A stretch of DNA of 5,503 nt from CAZJHX01 sp964545715 (lineage in GTDB: Bacteria > Myxococcota_A > UBA9042 > GCA-2863065): positions 1 to 5,503 of the forward strand of contig CAZJHX010000286.1 in NCBI GenBank assembly GCA_964545715.1. The letters are read 5' to 3'. Positions within the stretch are counted from its first letter, which is position 1. Each line of letters opens with the position of its first letter. Of the stretch, positions 1 through 5,503 are shown piece by piece. A program made the position numbers and the translations under genes. Below the pieces are notes generated by a model. It was not told where the DNA came from and did no database searches. It was given only the letters and a program-made list of their open reading frames with translations.

Positions 1-66
1 GGCCCGTCTTCCGAACGAGCGTCCTACACCATTTCCAGGGACTCTATCTGCGTGCGGCCGCATCAT
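1..66 (-). CDS. Possible start of a further downstream gene (partial)
   Basis: On the minus strand the Hsp70-like stop TGA (65-63) overlaps an ATG at 66-64 in a second ATGA, with another in-frame ATG at 63-61. The frame then stays open for 22 codons to the left edge, beginning MMRPHADRVPGNGVGRSFGR. The upstream sequence has only a weak Shine-Dalgarno candidate (GGGG about 8 nt away). The fragment is too short to identify, and 22 open codons in GC-rich DNA are not strong proof. The repeat of the same overlap geometry as the previous junction is the main support. Confidence 0.4.
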   Translation of the reverse strand, partial: MMRPHADRVPGNGVGRSFGRRA

Positions 67-1550
67 TTGTCGTACCCCAGGTCATCGAAGGTCGTGAAGT
101 GCCTGCCCGGCAGCGATTTCAGGTCCGATACCTCGGAGGGCAGCCGATAGGGCGGAAAATCGAGATAGTGGACAGCCAACCCGTATGCGACCAGAAGAAA
201 GGTGGGGTCACCTGCGAAGGGAGCGCCTTCAGCGCGTGGACGGGTCGGAAGTTCGCAGAGATCCGGCGGGCAGCCGAGCGTTTCGACAAGCCGCGGTGCA
301 TTTAGATTCCGCCACGGCGGGGCGGCCATCGCTTTGCGCACGGCTTTCAGCTTCGAGCCACCGCCGAAGAGGATGATGTTCAGCTTGTTCCACGAAGACT
401 GGCGCGCTTCCTTGCGGTAGCCCTCCGAAAACGCGGCCTTGTAGGTCTTTACGTATCCGTCGATGTGCCGGCGTGAAGCCGCCAGCAGCGCCGGACGGCC
501 GAGCAGCCCGGCTTCCTGTCCGCGGATCGCCGCCGGTGACTGTCCTGTCTCGGCGGCCAGCACTTCGTCAATCGCGTCCATACCCGGCGGTTTGCACGCG
601 CCGCCGTAGAACGACAGCGCGCCCTTGTCGATGAGCTGCTCCCCCACCTGGCGATGGTGGATGCGGAAGAACACGGCGTTTGTTGTCCCGGCGCCGATGT
701 CCACTCCGCCATACAAGCCCTTGTCGATGGTCGGTGAACGGAAACTCCAGTACATGCCGGCGGCCAGCTCCGGTCTCAGCCAGTTGAAGGTCACCTCGTT
801 CGTGGATGGACGACGCGCGTCCGCTGACGCGACCGTTGTGCGCGCGGTCTCGAGCAGCGCCAGTGCCTCGTTGACTTCGATACCCTGGACGTCGACCTTT
901 TCACGGACCGCGAGGGTGAACGCCGTCCGCACCGCCGTCAGGTACTCGTTTCGGGCGAGCGGCTCTTCTAACTCCACGACCGGGACACCGACCGTGACCG
1001 AGAACCGAGCTTCATGCTTGATCGCCTCCGCCAGTCGGTTTGCCTGAAGCATCCCGATCCGCATCGTGTGGGCGAGCGACAGCACAGCGAGGTCCGTGAC
1101 GGTGAGGGTAGCTGGTAAGTCGGGGCTGGCCGCCCCGAGCGCGAACTGGGCTTTGAGTGAGACCCACCAGGACGCGCAAGAATCCCGTCGCTTTTCTGCC
1201 ACGTCGCCGAAGAAGACCTTACCGTCGTCGTAGGCGATGGTGGACGGATACCGATACCCGCTGTCGCCGGCGGGCCGAAGCACGTACGCGACGCCGAGTT
1301 CACCCCGAGGTGAGTCGTAGTCGCGCAGAACCAGCTTGGTCGTGCTCGTGCCCCAATCCAGACCCAGGTGGTATCGCCGGCGCGGGAGGCTGCGCTTCCT
1401 CTTTGGGCGCGTTGCGGTCTTGGGACTCTGCGCGACCACCTTAGGCGAGTCGTCCGGCTGCGGCGCTACCTCGGCTTTGGACGTAGTGGCGCCGCGGATT
1501 TTCGTTCGGAGGCTGCGAAGGTACTCACCCAGCCGTTGTCGTGTCGTCAT
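63..1550 (-). CDS. Hsp70-like (ASKHA-fold) ATPase without substrate-binding domain
   Basis: A 495-residue protein of the Hsp70/actin/sugar-kinase ATPase superfamily. Residues 1-60 form a polar, low-complexity tail ending in a strongly basic patch (R48-R59, with PKRKRS and PRRR). The ATPase core follows: phosphate-1 loop LGLDWGTSTTK (62-72), the Hsp70-type YPSTIAYDDGKVFFGDVA (101-118), a VTVGVPV strand (185-191), a PELAAG connect-like segment (260-265), phosphate-2 loop GGVDIGAGTTNAVF (281-294), YGG...D (315-325), and the adenosine motif NIILFGGGSKLKAV (391-404). The closing helix FLLVAYGLAVHYLDFP (451-466) leaves about 30 residues. There is no room for the beta-sandwich and lid of DnaK, so it is not a canonical chaperone. 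It more likely acts as a nucleotide-dependent switch or scaffold. The PST...G.VA segment favours Hsp70 over MreB/ParM. The start rests on the ATGA overlap and a GGAGG. It is probably a partner of the helicase; its substrate is unknown. Confidence 0.88.
   Translation of the reverse strand: MTTRQRLGEYLRSLRTKIRGATTSKAEVAPQPDDSPKVVAQSPKTATRPKRKRSLPRRRYHLGLDWGTSTTKLVLRDYDSPRGELGVAYVLRPAGDSGYRYPSTIAYDDGKVFFGDVAEKRRDSCASWWVSLKAQFALGAASPDLPATLTVTDLAVLSLAHTMRIGMLQANRLAEAIKHEARFSVTVGVPVVELEEPLARNEYLTAVRTAFTLAVREKVDVQGIEVNEALALLETARTTVASADARRPSTNEVTFNWLRPELAAGMYWSFRSPTIDKGLYGGVDIGAGTTNAVFFRIHHRQVGEQLIDKGALSFYGGACKPPGMDAIDEVLAAETGQSPAAIRGQEAGLLGRPALLAASRRHIDGYVKTYKAAFSEGYRKEARQSSWNKLNIILFGGGSKLKAVRKAMAAPPWRNLNAPRLVETLGCPPDLCELPTRPRAEGAPFAGDPTFLLVAYGLAVHYLDFPPYRLPSEVSDLKSLPGRHFTTFDDLGYDK
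1547..1550 (-). other. ATGA stop/start overlap coupling helicase and Hsp70-like gene
   Basis: On the minus strand the ATG at 1550-1548 and the helicase TGA at 1549-1547 share the sequence ATGA. This 4-nt overlap is typical of translational coupling by re-initiation and implies co-expression, probably at matched amounts. Confidence 0.85.
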
Positions 1551-4500
1551 CCGCCGACCTCCACTCTTACGATGGCGACCGCAAGCTCTTCCTCCCCGAA
1601 GCTGGGTTCGGGCGCCTTCTCGAACTCGTCCAGCTTCGCGTCCAGCTCGCTTTGGCGCTTGCGCACCTGCCCCTGAGTCGCTCGGATCACAGATGCTGAG
1701 GCCGCCTTCCTCTGTAACGTCTCGAGTCTCGATTCGGCTCGCTGCAGTCTCACACGCAACGTGGTCTCCCACGTCGCGCGCACTCTCGCCATCCTGCGCG
1801 CGAGCCTCTCGCGTTCGCGCTCACGGTGCTCTCGGAAGACGCGCCGGAAACGGGAGCGGAGCCGACCCGAGGCAAGCTTCAGGGCGTCGACAGGCAAATC
1901 GGGGCGTGGATCGAACTCACGGCCCTTAGTCACTGCCTCAATGAGCAGGTCCTCCGCCGACTCCCCCGTCAGAATCGTCTCATCGTCCAGCCGGTAAGCT
2001 ACGGCCTCCACACGGCTATCGCTGCGATCTCCCACCGTGTCGACACGCCAGACCCCAACCACCCAGTCGCCTGCGGGCACGGCCGTACTTTCCAACTGAA
2101 TCGCGAACGCACGCGTGTGAGGCTCAAAGCCGGCCCTCATGCTGTCGACCGCGAACTGGATCAGCGGATGCTGGTGCTGAATGAACTCACAACGGGGCCG
2201 ATCCATCGCCACCTCGGCGTCCATGGTCATGGCCAGGGGGCCTCGTTCGGTTCGGGTCGCTACGCGCAGAGCCTCCGAGCCCGGTCGTGCCGCGGCCCAA
2301 TTGCGCAGGTCCTGTCGAGCTTGGTGGCCGACCTGGAGTTGAGCGTGACCAGTACGCGGGTTGCCCTCGACCTCGATTCCTGCGTATCGCTCTCTCAGGA
2401 ATCCAATGAGCAGGTTGTACAGATCGCCGGATGTCGGTACGCGTCGACGCTGCTGCAACGCCTTGATCTCATCGAGAAAGGCCTGGTCGGCTGCGAGCAG
2501 GCCGTCGACATTGGACGCGAGCTTTTGGGCGTGCAGCTTCTGGCGCTCGACCTGGTGCGCCGTCTGCTCGACCTGCTGCTCAAGCTCGGCCTCACTGAGT
2601 TCCCCCCGTAAAGCAGCGATCATCAGCTGCGTGACCTCGGCCGGACCCAGGATCTCCTCGATTTCACCGATGCTGCCCTGGAAGACGCCAATCCGGTTAT
2701 ACAGGCGCAGCAGGATGCGCTCTTCGATGGTGTCGTCCGAGATCAGGTTGACGATGATGAGGCGTTTCTCAGTCTGCCCAATGCGGTCGATGCGGCCGAT
2801 CCGCTGTTCGACAACCATCGGGTTCCAAGGGAGGTCGTAGTTGACGATCACGCTCGCACGCTGGAGGTCCAGGCCCTCGCCACCAACCTCAGACGACAGG
2901 AGCACATTGACTTCCGGTTCCGAAAGGAACTCCTCTACCCTGGTTTCACGGTCCTCGATCGAAACGTCACCGTGGATGAGTCGGGTCGCCATGCCGGCTC
3001 GACGCAGCTGTTCATCCAGGTAACGCAAGGTGCGCCGGAAGTATGAGAAGACGATGATCTTGCGCCGCGGTCGATTGGCCGCCGCGTCGTTCGTCCAGAC
3101 TTCACGGATCACACGGCGTAGCTCGACGAATTTCGAGTCGCAGCCGGGTGCCGGACATCGAGCGAGAACAGATCGGATCTGTTTGAGAATCTCGTCATCA
3201 CTGGCCGATACGCCGCCTGCCGCCTCATCGCTGAAGTCGCCGTCCAGTTCCTGTGCCGCAACATCAGCGTCCCAGAGGATCCCGTCTGCCGCCAGACGCG
3301 CCTTCATGTACTCCACTCCCGCTGGAATGCAGCTCGCCGTGTACCGGAACGCCATGAGCGCCGCCATAGACTGTCCCCAACCCGCGGTCGCTGGGTACAG
3401 CACGCGCGTGATCGCCCGGACAGAGTCATATATGGCCTTCTCGTCTTCGGTGAGCACGATCTTTGGGCTCTGCGCATCTCGAACGGGCTTGTCGCGAACC
3501 ACGTCTACCTTTCTCGTACGACTCACGACATGACCGGTGAGACTGAACTCGTCGATATCGCGCTGCAGTGCCACGCGCTCGGCCCGGTCGTCGTCTTGAG
3601 TCGCCTGAAGGCGCTCGATTACCGCGAGAAATGCCGGTTCCTGTGCCAGCGACGCGGACACAGCGTTGTTCACCATCTCAGCCAGGTGGTCCGCGGCCTC
3701 CGCGTATTGGCCTGCAGAGACGCATTGGACAGCTCGGATGATTGGCCGATTGGCATCAATCTGCTGCTGAAAGGTGCCGACTTGGCCGTAGCGTTGTGGC
3801 TCCAACAGGTTCAGCAGCGTGTGGAGGTTTTCGATACCGGTTTGAACGGGAGTCGCGGTGAGGAAGAGAAGACCGTCGGCGCATGTGGAGAGCGCGCGCG
3901 CGCATCGGTACTGCGCAGTAGCAGTATTTCGTACGCGATGAGCCTCATCCAGAATCACCAGATCCATCGGGGGCCGAAGCGCCTCCAAGAGCGAGACCAC
4001 TTCGGGTGTCCGCATGGACTCGTAGCTGACAATCCACAAAAAGGGTTCAAGCTCCCGCCCGCGCTCGACCTGACGGAAGTGGGCGACCACATCGCGGCTC
4101 ATGACAACGTCGAACTTCTCCCCAAAACGCTTTTCTAACTCGCTCTTCCATTTCGTCCTCAGCCGAGCAGGCACCATGATTAGCGCCCGGTCGATGCCGG
4201 TGCGCGCGCGACACTCGCGCAGGATGTATCCAGCTTCGATCGTCTTACCGAGGCCGACATCGTCCGCAATCAACAGTCGGTGGTCAGGGTGGTCGAGGAA
4301 CTTGAGGAGCGGCTTGAACTGGTATGGAAACAGCTTGGCGCGTGCCGTCCCAAACGCCGCCACGATCGGTGTGGCAGGTCTCCGGAGACGCTCCCAGGTC
4401 ATTAGCCTTTCGAAGCGCACGGCGGTTGACAGATTCCCTTGCTGGAGGCTTTCCCACATGTCGCCGCGCGCCGTGTCCCACAACTCCAACTCGTCGAGCG

Positions 4501-4648
4501 GTTGCCCAGAGACGCGGTTGGGGAATTGAACGCGGGCCCACCAGGCCTCATCCTGATCGTCCCAATCCAAGCTCAGGACTTTCCCCACATCTGCCGGATT
4601 CGATCGTCGGCGGACCAGCGACCCCTCAATGATTGCGTTGTCGCTCAT
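1547..4648 (-). CDS. SNF2-family helicase/translocase, RapA/HepA-like
   Basis: A complete 1033-residue superfamily 2 ATPase, expected to translocate on double-stranded DNA (or remodel a protein-nucleic acid complex) using ATP. Residues 7-58 resemble the small SH3/Tudor-like barrel found at the N-terminus of RapA-type proteins. Lobe 1 holds a Q-like motif (LFPYQ, 106-110), Walker A (DDVGLGKT, 129-136), the DEAH box (234-237) and LTATP (263-267). Lobe 2 holds motif IV (about 530-540), motif V (SSEVGGEGLDLQ, 585-596) and the arginine-finger motif VI (EQRIGRIDRIGQ, 614-625). All core motifs are intact. A charged helical stretch (about 682-735), an HPLIQFAVD motif (827-835) recalling the RapA C-terminal region, and a long Arg/Glu-rich probable coiled coil (about 930-1012) follow. 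There is no nuclease or methylase domain. The stop overlaps the start of the Hsp70-like gene. It is distinct from a housekeeping rapA in its partners. DrmD of DISARM is an alternative relative, but drmA, drmB and drmMI are not in view. Confidence 0.93.
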   Translation of the reverse strand: MSDNAIIEGSLVRRRSNPADVGKVLSLDWDDQDEAWWARVQFPNRVSGQPLDELELWDTARGDMWESLQQGNLSTAVRFERLMTWERLRRPATPIVAAFGTARAKLFPYQFKPLLKFLDHPDHRLLIADDVGLGKTIEAGYILRECRARTGIDRALIMVPARLRTKWKSELEKRFGEKFDVVMSRDVVAHFRQVERGRELEPFLWIVSYESMRTPEVVSLLEALRPPMDLVILDEAHRVRNTATAQYRCARALSTCADGLLFLTATPVQTGIENLHTLLNLLEPQRYGQVGTFQQQIDANRPIIRAVQCVSAGQYAEAADHLAEMVNNAVSASLAQEPAFLAVIERLQATQDDDRAERVALQRDIDEFSLTGHVVSRTRKVDVVRDKPVRDAQSPKIVLTEDEKAIYDSVRAITRVLYPATAGWGQSMAALMAFRYTASCIPAGVEYMKARLAADGILWDADVAAQELDGDFSDEAAGGVSASDDEILKQIRSVLARCPAPGCDSKFVELRRVIREVWTNDAAANRPRRKIIVFSYFRRTLRYLDEQLRRAGMATRLIHGDVSIEDRETRVEEFLSEPEVNVLLSSEVGGEGLDLQRASVIVNYDLPWNPMVVEQRIGRIDRIGQTEKRLIIVNLISDDTIEERILLRLYNRIGVFQGSIGEIEEILGPAEVTQLMIAALRGELSEAELEQQVEQTAHQVERQKLHAQKLASNVDGLLAADQAFLDEIKALQQRRRVPTSGDLYNLLIGFLRERYAGIEVEGNPRTGHAQLQVGHQARQDLRNWAAARPGSEALRVATRTERGPLAMTMDAEVAMDRPRCEFIQHQHPLIQFAVDSMRAGFEPHTRAFAIQLESTAVPAGDWVVGVWRVDTVGDRSDSRVEAVAYRLDDETILTGESAEDLLIEAVTKGREFDPRPDLPVDALKLASGRLRSRFRRVFREHRERERERLARRMARVRATWETTLRVRLQRAESRLETLQRKAASASVIRATQGQVRKRQSELDAKLDEFEKAPEPSFGEEELAVAIVRVEVGG
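1558..1562 (-). promoter_or_regulatory. Ribosome binding site of the Hsp70-like gene
   Basis: GGAGG on the minus strand lies 7 nt before the ATG at 1550, inside the last codons of the helicase. This near-ideal Shine-Dalgarno sequence selects 1550 over the more upstream in-frame ATG at 1772. The region between 1772 and 1550 is helicase coding sequence read in another frame. Confidence 0.85.
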
Positions 4649-4654
4649 GAAATA

Positions 4655-4658
4655 CCTC
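4655..4658 (-). promoter_or_regulatory. Ribosome binding site of the helicase gene
   Basis: On the minus strand GAGG lies 6 nt before the ATG at 4648-4646. An in-frame TAG at 4669-4667 lies only seven codons upstream, and no ATG, GTG or TTG comes between. Together these fix the helicase start at 4648. Confidence 0.75.
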
Positions 4659-4677
4659 GCACGAATCTAGTAACCGC

Positions 4678-4693
4678 TCTCCCCAATGGGAGA
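4678..4693. repeat. Small inverted repeat, 6-bp perfect stem with 4-nt loop
   Basis: TCTCCC at 4678-4683 is complementary to GGGAGA at 4688-4693 around a 4-nt loop (CAAT on the plus strand, ATTG on the minus strand). It lies about 30 bp upstream of the helicase start. No T-run follows on the minus strand, so it is not a classical terminator. It could be a weak mRNA hairpin, an operator, or chance. Confidence 0.35.
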
Positions 4694-4724
4694 TCTACGT
4701 GTGGGCGCGCTTGGTCGATGGCAG

Positions 4725-5503
4725 TCATCCCTGCCACTCGCCGATCCCGGACCACCAGATGTCGATCAGGCGCGGCTGGCCATCGTCTCCGTACGTCTGC
4801 GCGTAGACACGGTGGGCCAGGTGCATCAACTGCATGCCGCCGCCGTTGAAGAGCTCGTCACCCACCGCCTGAACGCCGGCCCTGTTCTCGGCCTCGATAT
4901 GGTCGCGCAGCTGGCCAAGAAGCTGCGCCAGGGCATCTTCGGGACTCTGACGCCCTGCGTTGTCCTGCTCCCCCATCTGGAACAGCTGGAGCGTCGTGAA
5001 GCGATCTTGGACACTGGATGCCGCGGCCTGGAAGTCGGTAAGGGGCTGGTCCCCGCAGACTTTGGACAGGCCGGCGAGGGCCTCCTCAAACTCGTATACG
5101 TTCTCAAACTCCAGGACGTTCAGGACCTCCGGGCCTCTGCCCAGAACGATCACGTGCCAATGAGTCTGGTCCGCCAGTGCTCGGAGGCCGATCACCTCGC
5201 CGTCGCCGAACGGATCGAAGAAGCGCTCCCACGCCGCGTACGGGGGCCCGCCGCTCGGACTCATCACCGCGAAGACGACGTATCCGATGGTGCCGTGGGG
5301 CGTACCGACGGCTCCGGCAACACAGTGAAGCTGAAACGGCTTGAGTGACGCCAGCGCTCGGGCGTCGTCCGTCGGATCAATGATGAAGAGTAGCGCCTCC
5401 TGCCCCACGTCCGGAAACACGGTAGCGGGCACCGTCCAGACGTTGTCGCCCGCCCACATGAAGTCGGGGAAGTCCGGGGGCTCGATATCGGGCGCCTGGG
5501 TCC
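4725..5503 (-). CDS. Unrecognised protein, C-terminal part (5' end beyond window)
   Basis: I do not recognise this family. The frame is open from the right edge to a TGA at 4727-4725, giving 258 visible residues. An ATG at 5459 lies in this frame, but it has no Shine-Dalgarno-like sequence before it and the 14 codons upstream read as plausible protein (TQAPDIEPPDFPDF), so the true start is probably outside the window. Numbering from that Met, residues 8-65 and 88-120 look like beta strands of an alpha/beta domain (ALLFIIDP, YVVFAVMSP, HWHVIVLGRG). Residues 121-225 look mostly helical. The C-terminus is Trp-rich and ends in IDIWWSGIGEWQG. There is no signal peptide, membrane segment or known catalytic motif in the visible part. 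The gene lies 76 bp upstream of the helicase on the same strand, so it is probably in the same operon. It could be a partner, substrate-recognition or regulatory subunit, but the sequence does not say which. The coding call is secure; the function is unknown. Confidence 0.8.
   Translation of the reverse strand, partial: TQAPDIEPPDFPDFMWAGDNVWTVPATVFPDVGQEALLFIIDPTDDARALASLKPFQLHCVAGAVGTPHGTIGYVVFAVMSPSGGPPYAAWERFFDPFGDGEVIGLRALADQTHWHVIVLGRGPEVLNVLEFENVYEFEEALAGLSKVCGDQPLTDFQAAASSVQDRFTTLQLFQMGEQDNAGRQSPEDALAQLLGQLRDHIEAENRAGVQAVGDELFNGGGMQLMHLAHRVYAQTYGDDGQPRLIDIWWSGIGEWQG

Larger units (their letters stand above)
4649..4724 (-). other. Intergenic leader between the unrecognised gene and the helicase
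   Basis: This is the only gap between genes in the window. It holds a 6-bp inverted repeat (4678-4693) and the helicase ribosome binding site. I see no convincing sigma70 -35/-10 pair with proper spacing, and no hairpin followed by a T-run that would act as an intrinsic terminator. Read-through transcription from the upstream gene is therefore the simplest reading, although a promoter of unfamiliar consensus cannot be excluded. Confidence 0.5.

Noticed and set aside
1551..1772. Longer N-terminus for the Hsp70-like protein, starting at 1772
   Set aside because: The added 74 residues are low-complexity and come from the out-of-frame helicase sequence. The ATG at 1550 has a GGAGG at 7 nt and an ATGA overlap.
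1336..1929. Plus-strand open frame of 197 codons across the helicase/Hsp70-like junction
   Set aside because: Its product is an Arg/Ser/Pro-rich string typical of an antisense shadow, and it crosses two well-supported genes.
1826..2611. Plus-strand open frame of 261 codons inside the helicase gene
   Set aside because: It is antisense to the intact helicase and its translation has no recognisable motif. Long antisense frames are expected in GC-rich DNA.
3892..3903. Twelve-base alternating GC run, possible Z-DNA element
   Set aside because: It lies within helicase lobe 1 and is explained by Ala/Arg codons in GC-rich sequence.
4649..4724. Sigma70 promoter in the intergenic gap, using TAGATT as a -10
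   Set aside because: The only TTG-containing -35 candidate (TTGGGG) is about 11 bp away, too close for a functional pair.
4686..5348. Plus-strand open frame of 220 codons opposite the upstream gene
   Set aside because: The minus-strand reading has better protein character and fits the operon. The plus-strand frame starts in the intergenic gap without a ribosome binding site that I can see.
63..5503. Assignment to DISARM or another named defence system
   Set aside because: The SNF2 helicase alone is not diagnostic. No drmA, drmB, methylase, phospholipase-D protein or other hallmark partner is visible, and an Hsp70-like ATPase is not part of DISARM as I know it.

Overview
The window comes from a GC-rich bacterial genome (about 60% or more by eye). 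All convincing coding sequence lies on the minus strand, with no tRNA, rRNA, transposase, CRISPR or long repeat visible. The sequence does not fix the phylum. The long plus-strand open frames are antisense shadows of the minus-strand genes, as is usual in GC-rich DNA.

In transcription order (right to left) the layout is as follows. (1) The C-terminal 258 codons of an unrecognised protein, open at the right edge and ending at 4725. (2) A 76-bp gap with a small inverted repeat and a ribosome binding site. (3) A 1033-residue SNF2-family helicase/translocase of the RapA/HepA-like type, 4648 to 1547. (4) A 495-residue Hsp70/actin-fold (ASKHA) ATPase without a substrate-binding domain, 1550 to 63. 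Its ATG overlaps the helicase stop codon in an ATGA. (5) A second ATGA overlap at 66-63, opening a frame that stays open to the left edge and may be the first 22 codons of a fourth gene.

The two central genes are almost certainly co-translated. The pairing suggests one machine in which a double-stranded nucleic acid translocase works with a nucleotide-switched Hsp70-like ATPase, perhaps with the proteins on either side. SNF2/RapA-like helicases are frequent in phage-defence and other accessory cassettes (for example DrmD of class 1 DISARM). None of the hallmark partners of a named system is visible, so a defence role is a hypothesis. The best candidate for something undescribed is the coupled helicase/Hsp70-like pair together with the unrecognised upstream protein.
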